The position numbers and the translations under genes were made by a program. Below, in pieces: positions 22,623-28,423 of a stretch of 28,423 bases of DNA. Under the pieces are notes generated by a model. The model saw nothing but the letters and a program-made list of their open reading frames with translations. It made no database searches and was not told where the DNA came from. Position 1 is the first letter of the stretch. Each line of letters opens with the position of its first letter. This stretch comes from Eubacteriales bacterium (GTDB taxonomy: Bacteria > Bacillota > Clostridia > Peptostreptococcales > Anaerovoracaceae): contig JAQXNW010000073.1 in the NCBI GenBank assembly GCA_029098205.1, positions 1 through 28,423 of the forward strand, given 5' to 3'.

Positions 22623-23888
22623 TCATTCGTTTACTTTTTTAATATCCGCGCCGAGGCTCCGGAATTTCCCGATGAAATTCTCATAGCCCCGCTCCACATG
22701 ATAAATTTCAGAAATCTCCGTTACATCGGACGCGTACAGACCCGCCAGAACCATCGCAGCGCCGGCTCTTAAGTCGGTCGCGATAACTTCCGCGCCGTGA
22801 AGAGGCTTCCCGCCCCGGACTTCCGCCCGGTTTCCGGAAATCCGAATATCTGCGCCCATGCGGTTAAGCTCCGCCACATGCATAAAGCGATTCTCAAATA
22901 CGGTTTCGATCACCGTGCTGTTTCCTGGAACGGTTGCTAAGAATGTCATGAACGGAGACTGAATGTCTGTCGGGAATCCCGGATACGGCATCGTTTTAAT
23001 ATCTGTCGGAAAGAGCTCCCGATCCTCCGCATCGACAACCAGTCCTTCATCCCCCTCCGTCACCATAACCCCGCATTCACGGAGCTTCGCGATGATCGGA
23101 CGGATATGATCGGATACGACGTCCTTCACATAGACCTGCCCCCGCGTGATCGCCGCGGCAAGCATAAACGTTCCTGTCTCAATACGGTCCGGTATAACGG
23201 CATGCTCCGCTCCATGAACAGAAGAAACTCCGTCGATCTTCACGGTATCCGTTCCTGCTCCCTTGACCCGGGCGCCGATCTTGTTCAGGAAGTTCGCGAG
23301 ATCCACAATCTCCGGTTCTTCCGCGGCGTTTTCAATATACGTGGTTCCCTTTGCCAGAACGGCGGCCATCATGATGTTTTCCGTCGCGCCTACGCTCGGG
23401 AAATCGAGATAAACCGATGCGCCGACCAGACCTCCGCGCGGCGCCACCGCCTCAACCGAAAAATCTTTCTCCACAATCTCCGCGCCAAGCGCGCGGAAAC
23501 CCTTCAGATGAAGATCAATCGGACGCTTTCCGATGGTGCACCCTCCGGGAAGATGGACTTTCGCGCTTCCGGTCCGCGCAAGAAGCGGCCCCATTACGAG
23601 GAAAGACGCGCGCATTTTTCGAACCAGATCGTAATCCGCAACGTTCGTACGGAGCGAAGACGCATCAATCGTAAGCTCCGAATTCGATAATTCCGAGACC
23701 TCTGTTCCTAAAGAGATCAGAATATCCCGCATGACTTTCACATCTTCCAGCGCCGGGACATTTGTGATCCGGCAAGGCTCCTTTGACAGAAGCGCGGCTG
23801 CCATAAGCGGCAGCACCGCGTTCTTCGCGCCGCTGACAGAAACTTCGCCATACAATGGTCCGCTGTTTCGAACTAAGTATTTCGCCAA
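22623..23888 (-). CDS. murA: UDP-N-acetylglucosamine 1-carboxyvinyltransferase
   Basis: This 421-residue cytoplasmic enzyme catalyses the first committed step of peptidoglycan synthesis, transferring enolpyruvate from PEP to UDP-GlcNAc. The sequence shows SGAKNAVLPLMAAALL at the N-terminus and the active-site loop LPGGCTIGKRPIDLHLKGF, with the catalytic cysteine that fosfomycin normally modifies (Cys, not Asp, is present). Later motifs such as GFPTDIQSPFM and RMGADI agree with the family. The start codon is TTG at 23888, supported by GGAGGAAAG seven bases upstream and by the usual MAKYLV-type beginning. It lies 15 bp after the abrB stop and 16 bp before fbp. Confidence 0.97.
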   Translation of the reverse strand: MAKYLVRNSGPLYGEVSVSGAKNAVLPLMAAALLSKEPCRITNVPALEDVKVMRDILISLGTEVSELSNSELTIDASSLRTNVADYDLVRKMRASFLVMGPLLARTGSAKVHLPGGCTIGKRPIDLHLKGFRALGAEIVEKDFSVEAVAPRGGLVGASVYLDFPSVGATENIMMAAVLAKGTTYIENAAEEPEIVDLANFLNKIGARVKGAGTDTVKIDGVSSVHGAEHAVIPDRIETGTFMLAAAITRGQVYVKDVVSDHIRPIIAKLRECGVMVTEGDEGLVVDAEDRELFPTDIKTMPYPGFPTDIQSPFMTFLATVPGNSTVIETVFENRFMHVAELNRMGADIRISGNRAEVRGGKPLHGAEVIATDLRAGAAMVLAGLYASDVTEISEIYHVERGYENFIGKFRSLGADIKKVNE

Positions 23889-23903
23889 TTTCTTTCCTCC
23901 GCC

Positions 23904-24146
23904 TTATAAATTCTTGAGCTCTTTCAGACAATTGTCACATACATATTTCCCGTGGATCAAATGTACGTGATCCGCTTCCCCGCAGAAAATGCATGCCGGT
24001 TCATATTTCTTCAGTACAATTTTATCCTCATCCACGAAAATTTCCAGCGAATCACTGGTATTGATTCCAAGGTTCCGCCGGAGCTCCACCGGGATCACCA
24101 CCCGCCCCAGCGAATCGACGGGTCTGACAATACCTGTTGCTTTCAT
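23904..24146 (-). CDS. abrB: AbrB-family transition-state regulator with C-terminal cysteine cluster
   Basis: This 80-residue protein has the AbrB swapped-hairpin DNA-binding domain (residues about 1-47: TGIVRPVDSLGRVVIPVELRR is the signature, with LGI and DSLEIF following). The C-terminal 30 residues hold two CxxC pairs (Cys52/Cys55 and Cys70/Cys73), suggesting a zinc knuckle, as in clostridial AbrB homologues rather than the Bacillus protein. AbrB proteins control transition-phase genes and bind AT-rich DNA. ATG at 24146 follows AAGGAG; a longer frame to 24167 adds seven residues and is less likely. Its position near trmN6 and ricT matches the B. subtilis gene order. Confidence 0.92.
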   Translation of the reverse strand: MKATGIVRPVDSLGRVVIPVELRRNLGINTSDSLEIFVDEDKIVLKKYEPACIFCGEADHVHLIHGKYVCDNCLKELKNL

Positions 24147-24183
24147 ATTATTTCTCCTTCTGTCCATAAATAGGATTTACCGC

Positions 24184-24513
24184 TTATTTGTCCTCTGCAT
24201 CTTTCTTGAAATAGGAAACCGCTGATGCTGTCGCTTTCCCGACATGAATCAGTGTTTCGAAAAGATTGCTTTCACCCTTCACGGCGCCGGAAAGCGCGCC
24301 CAAAGAATCTCCCAGATCCCCAATCACTCCGTCCAGCTGCTCCGTCCGATCCTTCGCGATCGATGTGACAGAGCCCGCATCTTCGGTAATTTTCTTAATA
24401 TTTTTCACAGCCCCGATCGCATGCACCGTCAGGACAATCAGAAAAATCAAAAGTACGAACAATGCGATCAAAACGAGTCCGATCAAAAGATCTTTCATGC
24501 TAATGGTAATCAT
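24184..24513 (-). CDS. Small membrane-anchored protein (DUF948-like)
   Basis: This 109-residue protein has one N-terminal transmembrane helix (about residues 8-31, LLIGLVLIALFVLLIFLIV) followed by a polar stretch rich in Ala, Gly, Asp and Lys that may form a coiled coil. The pattern (membrane helix, then regularly spaced hydrophobics) resembles DUF948/YtxG-type proteins of Gram-positive bacteria; no function can be assigned. ATG at 24513 follows AAGGAGGG at good spacing and overlaps the last 14 bases of the methyltransferase gene. It lies 37 bp before abrB in the same direction. Confidence 0.72.
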   Translation of the reverse strand: MITISMKDLLIGLVLIALFVLLIFLIVLTVHAIGAVKNIKKITEDAGSVTSIAKDRTEQLDGVIGDLGDSLGALSGAVKGESNLFETLIHVGKATASAVSYFKKDAEDK

Positions 24514-25273
24514 AGGGCCCTCCTTCGAAATTCCTTTCATGATATCGAAGCATTTCTTCCGACATGCTTCCATCCGCTTCGCGGATATGCATCGGCGCCA
24601 GCACCCGAAGACCCGGCCGTCCGTTTTTTACAAGACGCGCCAGCACCAGATTCGGCGCCTCCTCTATGTGTCCGCTGACAAAGCGAATTTCTTTCACTTC
24701 CATTCGTATTTCCCGACCGAGAATACATAAATCCGCGGTTCTCGCAGGCCGGTTCACAACGAACAGCTCTCCCTTGTCTTTCAGCGCGTAAAACGTGAAC
24801 TTCAGAAATTCCCGAAGTCCCGCCGTCGTTTCATGCCTTGCCGTATGGTGTGCACTTTCGCCGCAGGAAATACCTTTCGATTTTTCTACATACGGCGGAT
24901 TGGATACTGCAAGATCAAAGTGATCCCGTAAATCCGAAAAAACTGGATTTTGCAATTCCGCAATATCGCCTTTTAAAAAACGTACCCGGCCTTCCAATGC
25001 GTTCAGGCCGACGTTTCTCTCCGCCAGCCGGAAACTGTTTTCCTGCATTTCGATTCCAAGAATTTCCGGAATATCCGTTTTATGAGAAAGAATCAGCGGA
25101 AGAATTCCCGTACCGGTTCCCAAATCCAGAAGATTTTCCGGCTGTTTTTTCCGGTTTAACAGGTGATCCGCTGTAAAACCCGCGAGAATCACAGCGTCCG
25201 CCCCGTAGCAGAACGAATCCGGATCCTGAAGAATCCGAATCGATCCGAATCCTGTCCGATCAATTCTTTCCAT
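24500..25273 (-). CDS. trmN6: SAM-dependent methyltransferase, TrmN6-like (tRNA1(Val) adenine-37 N6)
   Basis: This 257-residue methyltransferase has the SAM-binding motif LLDLGTGTGILPL, an acidic residue at LGIEMQ that would bind the ribose, and the N6-adenine catalytic motif SNPPY. The N-terminal GSIRILQDPDSFCYGADAVILA is the usual start for the YfiC/YabB family. The N6-adenine methylation of tRNA is known for the E. coli homologue; activity here is inferred. I chose ATG at 25273: a longer frame to 25414 lies inside ricT. The start overlaps the last 14 bases of ricT, suggesting translational coupling, as the ribosome-binding site is weak. In B. subtilis the homologue (yabB) also follows ricT. 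Confidence 0.85.
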   Translation of the reverse strand: MERIDRTGFGSIRILQDPDSFCYGADAVILAGFTADHLLNRKKQPENLLDLGTGTGILPLILSHKTDIPEILGIEMQENSFRLAERNVGLNALEGRVRFLKGDIAELQNPVFSDLRDHFDLAVSNPPYVEKSKGISCGESAHHTARHETTAGLREFLKFTFYALKDKGELFVVNRPARTADLCILGREIRMEVKEIRFVSGHIEEAPNLVLARLVKNGRPGLRVLAPMHIREADGSMSEEMLRYHERNFEGGPYDYH

Positions 25274-26285
25274 CGCCTGACACCGCATCTTCCGCACCGA
25301 ACGTCCCGGCACTCGCCGAAGATTCATCCGGCGCGTTTTTTCTATGCTCCCGGTTCTTCCTGTGTCCATGCGGACGTTCTTTTCTCTGCGGAGAGCCCTT
25401 TCCTGTTTTCTCATCGTGTTCGCCGGAGGGCTTTCCAGGCATTCCCTTTATCTTGAGCCGCTCCACCTCGGATTTATGGAACGAATATACTTCAGAGCTC
25501 AGCTTCTCCCGTCCGTTTTCATCCCGTTCGCCCGTGAAAGTCCGAACTTTCACCGTTCCGGCCAGAACATTATTCTCGATGACTTTCCCGACGCCTTCCT
25601 CCGTCTTCACACGCTCGTTCACATTCGGAAGATCCTTCCGGAGTTCGATATAAACATCATTTTCATATTTCAGGCAGCACATCAGCCTTCCGCACACGCC
25701 GGAAATTTTCGCTGGGTTCAGAGACAGATTCTGTATCTTTGTCATTTTTATCGATACCGGCTGAAAGTTTTTCATCCAAAAAGCGCAGCAGATCGGCCTC
25801 CCGCAGCAGCCGATACCACCGAGCATCTTAGCCTCATCCCGCACACCGACCTGCCTTAACTCGATCCGCATCTTGAACTGTCCGGCAAGGTCACGGACCA
25901 GATCCCGAAAATCAACCCGTCCGTCAGCGGTAAAATAGAAAATCACCTTATTATTGTCAAACGTATACTCTACGTCGATCAGTTTCATGTCCAGACCATG
26001 CTGCTTGATTTTCTCTCTGCATATCCGCATAGCGTCGTTTTTTTTCGACTCATTCTCTTTATGTCTCGCAAGATCATCCGCATTGGCAATCCGGACAACC
26101 TTCTTAAGAGGTGAAACTACGTCTTTCTCGTCCATCTGCTGATTTTCCATCGAGACGGTTCCGAATTCCAGACCGCGAGCCGTTTCGACGATCACGCCGG
26201 TTCCCTTCGGAAGGGTCATCCCGCATGGATCAAAATAATATGTTTTTCCTGCTGCACGGAAACGAACACCTGCAACATCAACCAT
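25260..26285 (-). CDS. ricT: PSP1-domain protein RicT (YaaT)
   Basis: This 341-residue protein is a PSP1-domain protein; in B. subtilis its homologue is part of the RicA-RicF-RicT complex that influences RNA processing and sporulation phosphorelay. The cysteine-rich core GCCGRPICCAFW and SGVCGRLMCC (about residues 157-208) corresponds to the iron-sulfur-binding region described for the complex. The C-terminal 80 residues are basic, Lys/Arg/Gly/His-rich and of low complexity, suggesting an RNA-binding or disordered tail. The start ATG follows AAGGAAGGA. It lies 114 bp after holB, a gap that contains a strong hairpin, and overlaps the trmN6 start. No RicA or RicF homologues are in the window. 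Confidence 0.92.
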   Translation of the reverse strand: MVDVAGVRFRAAGKTYYFDPCGMTLPKGTGVIVETARGLEFGTVSMENQQMDEKDVVSPLKKVVRIANADDLARHKENESKKNDAMRICREKIKQHGLDMKLIDVEYTFDNNKVIFYFTADGRVDFRDLVRDLAGQFKMRIELRQVGVRDEAKMLGGIGCCGRPICCAFWMKNFQPVSIKMTKIQNLSLNPAKISGVCGRLMCCLKYENDVYIELRKDLPNVNERVKTEEGVGKVIENNVLAGTVKVRTFTGERDENGREKLSSEVYSFHKSEVERLKIKGMPGKPSGEHDEKTGKGSPQRKERPHGHRKNREHRKNAPDESSASAGTFGAEDAVSGDGKN

Positions 26286-26339
26286 AAATTCTATCCTTCC
26301 TTTATAAATTTATTAATTCCTGTTCCGTCAAAGAAAAGC

Positions 26340-26392
26340 TCCTCTGCCGTCGAATGCCATCGGACTCGATTCCCGGCATCGGCAGGTTATTT
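26340..26392 (-). other. Hairpin between holB and ricT
   Basis: On the minus strand CTGCCGATGCC pairs with GGCAT and CGGCAG (a TCGA bulge on one side), enclosing a further short helix. AGGAGCTTTTC follows. It could be a weak terminator, an attenuator, or an mRNA processing site; the T-run is separated from the stem, so it is not a standard terminator. Confidence 0.4.
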
Positions 26393-26399
26393 TCTTCCG

Positions 26400-27227
26400 T
26401 CAGGATTCCAGTTTCAAAATCAGTCCCAGCACTGAGAACCGGGGAATGACATTCTGCTGCAGCATCCTGCGCGCTTCCTCCACATCCTGAATTCCCTTCG
26501 CTGCAGAAGCGGACGGCATTTTCCCACCTCCAGCCAGACAGGACTCCAGCACGCTTTCCATCCCGTCCAGAAATTCGTACGCGTCATTTCTGGATTTCAC
26601 TTTCTTGGATATCTTTTTCTGAACGTCAAAGAAAAAAGCGTTCGAAAGCACCATCTCCAGAATTTCAGAAGCAAATGCTTCCATCGGAGTCTCATATTGT
26701 TCGGTAAGATTGACAAGCCGGATCGTTACGCATCGGGAGCGGATGGTAGGAAGCAGTTTCTCCGAATTTTCGGAGAGAAGAAGAATCACCGTTCCTGGAG
26801 CCGGCTCCTCCAGTGTTTTAAGAAGCCGTGTCTCCGCCCGAAGTGTCATCGTATCAGCGCCGCTGATCACAGCGATGTTCCGGTCTCCTGCCGACGGTTT
26901 TTCCATTAATTTCTGCTGAAGAAACTCTATATCCGCATCCTTAAGAGAGCGTGTTCCAGTTTTGCCTTCTGCTTTCTCTTTCGGCTGAACCAGATAGAAA
27001 TCCTCATAATTTCCGTCCCTGAGCTTCCGGCAGGTCGGACACTGCCCGCATCCCTCTCCGGGACGTTCGGCACAGAGAAGCGCTTGGGCGAACGCAATCG
27101 AAAGCCCGAGCTTATCAGTGTTATGATCTCCTTCAAAGATATACGCATGCGGAACCGTACCGGTATGCATCGCATTCTTCAGTTTCGTCACAGCACTTCC
27201 ATAGCGCTCATAGTCCGAAAGTCCCAT
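26400..27227 (-). CDS. holB: DNA polymerase III delta prime subunit
   Basis: This 275-residue AAA+ clamp-loader subunit has HAYIFEGDHNTDKL at the degenerate Walker A position (the delta prime subunit does not hydrolyse ATP), a zinc-binding set of cysteines (CAERPGEGCGQCPTC), the RLLKTLEEP segment and the SRC motif in LLPTIRSRCVTI. It helps load the beta clamp for replication. I chose ATG at 27227, preceded by GAGGG; a GTG at 27245 would add six residues. It follows tmk by 45 bp. In B. subtilis, yaaQ and yaaR separate tmk and holB; they are absent here. Confidence 0.93.
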   Translation of the reverse strand: MGLSDYERYGSAVTKLKNAMHTGTVPHAYIFEGDHNTDKLGLSIAFAQALLCAERPGEGCGQCPTCRKLRDGNYEDFYLVQPKEKAEGKTGTRSLKDADIEFLQQKLMEKPSAGDRNIAVISGADTMTLRAETRLLKTLEEPAPGTVILLLSENSEKLLPTIRSRCVTIRLVNLTEQYETPMEAFASEILEMVLSNAFFFDVQKKISKKVKSRNDAYEFLDGMESVLESCLAGGGKMPSASAAKGIQDVEEARRMLQQNVIPRFSVLGLILKLES

Positions 27228-27272
27228 TCCTATACCCTCTGACACGGTCCCATTTATTCTTTTGCCGCAGGT

Positions 27273-27902
27273 TTAACGCTGAAGCATCCTCTCGTCCACG
27301 GCAGCAAAAATCAGATCACGGATCTCTTCCGGTTTCATGGAGCCGTCGATTCGAACAATCCGACCCGAATTTTCCTTCGCCAAAGACTGAAATCCCTGAT
27401 ACACACGTTTTTTAAAAGACGCTTCCTCCTGCTCCATACGGTCCGGCTTTCCATCCGTCCGAGCTTCAACCCGGCTGATACCTTCTTCTGGAGAAAGATC
27501 GAGATAAAAAGTAACATCTGGAGAAACATTCTGCACCGCTGCTTCATTCCACTCCGTAACAAGATTTCCAAGATTCCGTCCGTATCCCTGATAAGCGATC
27601 GAGGAATCCAGAAAGCGGTCCGAAATAACGATGAAGCCCTTCTGAAGCGATGGAAGAATCAACTCACGAACATGCTCCGCACGTGCGGCGGCATACAGCA
27701 GCGCCTCCGTAATTTCAGACATTCCAGCATTCGAGGGATCCAGGAGGATATCCCGGATCTGTTCTCCGATCGGTGTTCCTCCGGGTTCCCTCGTAAATAC
27801 AACGGTGTAGCCCTTCCGCTCTAAATAATCTCTGAGATACCGGCTCTGTGTCGTCTTCCCGGCGCCGTCCATACCTTCAAATGTTATGAAAAAACCATCC
27901 AT
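27273..27902 (-). CDS. tmk: Thymidylate kinase
   Basis: This 209-residue enzyme phosphorylates dTMP to dTDP. The P-loop GMDGAGKTT (about residues 10-18), the substrate-binding TREPGGTPIGEQIR, and DRFLDSSIAYQG are all present, and the length is typical. No good ribosome-binding site precedes the ATG at 27902, but a small ORF ends 15 bp upstream, so translational coupling is plausible. It heads the larger genes of the replication/RNA-modification operon. Confidence 0.95.
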   Translation of the reverse strand: MDGFFITFEGMDGAGKTTQSRYLRDYLERKGYTVVFTREPGGTPIGEQIRDILLDPSNAGMSEITEALLYAAARAEHVRELILPSLQKGFIVISDRFLDSSIAYQGYGRNLGNLVTEWNEAAVQNVSPDVTFYLDLSPEEGISRVEARTDGKPDRMEQEEASFKKRVYQGFQSLAKENSGRIVRIDGSMKPEEIRDLIFAAVDERMLQR

Positions 27903-27917
27903 ATATGTATCACAGTT

Positions 27918-28025
27918 CTATTTTTTCTTAAATGCAGAAGACGCAAGATTGCGTATCAATAATAAAAAGATATACGCAAGCGGCATGCAGATCATCACCG
28001 CAAAAATAATTTTCAGGATGATCAC
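27918..28025 (-). CDS. Small membrane protein upstream of tmk (35 aa)
   Basis: This small ORF is shorter than most gene finders accept; I read it directly from the sequence. It starts with GTG at 28025, six bases after a perfect GGAGGGAG, and encodes 35 residues ending at TAG. The product is one hydrophobic helix (about residues 2-25, beginning MIILKIIFAVMICMPLAYIF) followed by a polar tail ending KKK, a positive-inside C-terminus. A possible promoter lies upstream at 28075. The function is unknown. The strong ribosome-binding site, single-helix design and the SD-poor tmk immediately downstream support a real gene. Confidence 0.55.
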   Translation of the reverse strand: MIILKIIFAVMICMPLAYIFLLLIRNLASSAFKKK

Positions 28026-28074
28026 TGGATGCTCCCTCCCTTGTCCTCCGGTTCTACCTGTATAAAGCAAAAGA

Positions 28075-28103
28075 AGTATATCATAAATTAGAAAATAATG
28101 GAA
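28075..28103 (-). promoter_or_regulatory. Possible promoter of the tmk operon
   Basis: On the minus strand TATACT (28075-28080) lies about 50 bp upstream of the 35-codon ORF. The -35 candidate TTCCAT, 17 bp away, is a poor match. The region between it and the rRNA terminator (28081-28237) is AT-rich and contains nothing else I can recognise. Confidence 0.4.
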
Positions 28104-28237
28104 TATTTCTTACTGGCCGGATCGTGTAAAAATAAGACCAATAATAGGCGAATACGTTGAAAAAGCAGAATAAAAAGTAAGAACATATAAAAGAAATAAA
28201 AAGAAAATCTCCAGACAGGCGTAAATATGTTTTAAAA

Positions 28238-28275
28238 ATAAAAAAGGCCCGTTCCGCAGATATACGGAACAGACC
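28238..28275 (-). terminator. rRNA operon terminator
   Basis: On the minus strand GGTCTGTTCCG (28265-28275) pairs with CGGAACGGGCC (28246-28256) in an 11-bp stem with two G-T wobbles, followed by TTTTTTATTTTT. It lies 11 bp after the 5S rRNA 3' end. Confidence 0.93.
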
Positions 28276-28286
28276 GTTTCTTCGAA

Positions 28287-28400
28287 CCGGCAACGCCCTA
28301 ATTTCCCAGGCAGTCGCCCGCCAAGTATCTTCGGCGCGGAAGAGCTTAACTTCTGTGTTCGGGATGGGTACAGGTGGATCCTCTTCGCTATTGTCACCGG
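28287..28400 (-). rRNA. rrf: 5S ribosomal RNA
   Basis: The roughly 114-nt minus-strand sequence contains the hallmark CCGAACACAGAAGTTAAGC loop and complementary termini (CCGGTGACAAT... and ...GGCGTTGCCGG). Exact ends are estimated to within a few bases. The remaining 23 bases to the right (28401-28423) should be 23S-5S spacer, so a 23S rRNA probably lies beyond the edge. Confidence 0.95.
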
Positions 28401-28423
28401 ATTCGGTTTTGAAAGTACATTCC

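Noticed and set aside
28081..28397. Minus-strand frames overlapping the 5S rRNA and its terminator
   Set aside because: The DNA is fully explained by 5S rRNA and the rRNA terminator; no ribosome-binding site precedes the frames.

Overview
The window looks like a chromosomal segment of an anaerobic-type Bacillota, probably class Clostridia. Supporting signs are the class III fructose-1,6-bisphosphatase, the RicT (YaaT/PSP1) protein, an AbrB-type regulator with a C-terminal cysteine cluster, strong AGGAGG ribosome-binding sites, and a tmk-holB-ricT-trmN6-abrB order that resembles the region next to an rRNA operon in Bacillus subtilis. Genus and species cannot be decided from the sequence. Nearly all genes lie on the minus strand, so transcription runs from the right edge leftwards; the only confident plus-strand gene is the HpcH/HpaI aldolase at 17283. 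I see no transposase, phage gene, CRISPR array or attachment site.

Right part (about 20.6-28.4 kb): a conserved housekeeping block. It begins with a 5S rRNA and terminator, the end of an rRNA operon whose 23S should lie beyond the right edge. A newly noticed 35-codon membrane peptide follows, then tmk, holB, ricT, a TrmN6-like methyltransferase, a small membrane protein, abrB, murA and fbp, mostly closely spaced. A tRNA-Arg(ACG) gene with its own promoter and terminator closes the block.

Middle (about 17.3-20.3 kb): a GNAT acetyltransferase, an AEC-family carrier, a cyclic-nucleotide-binding-like protein that lacks a DNA-binding domain, and the convergent HpcH/HpaI aldolase. The last two share a bidirectional terminator.

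Left part (1-16.9 kb): the distinctive region, apparently catabolic. It holds two complete sets of 2-oxoacid/acetoin dehydrogenase genes (E1 alpha, E1 beta, E2, E3). Complex 2 (16.2-11.2 kb) is acetoin-dehydrogenase-like, follows a DUF296/PPC gene, and its E3 carries its own lipoyl domain. Complex 1 (5.5-0.5 kb) follows a threonine-dehydrogenase-like gene; its E2 has two lipoyl domains, its E1 alpha departs from the usual active-site motif, and a 3-hydroxyisobutyrate-dehydrogenase-like gene follows. Between the two complexes lie a TRAP transporter (dctQ-dctM-dctP) and a Crp/Fnr regulator, each closed by a terminator.

A reasonable inference is that an organic acid is imported by the TRAP system, processed by the dehydrogenases and the aldolase, and ends as acyl-CoA and NADH, with the Crp/Fnr protein as a possible local regulator. 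The actual substrates cannot be read from sequence. The most interesting points are the two diverged complexes side by side, the substitutions in catalytic motifs (E1 alpha of complex 1, E2 of complex 2), and candidate operators upstream of several catabolic units.
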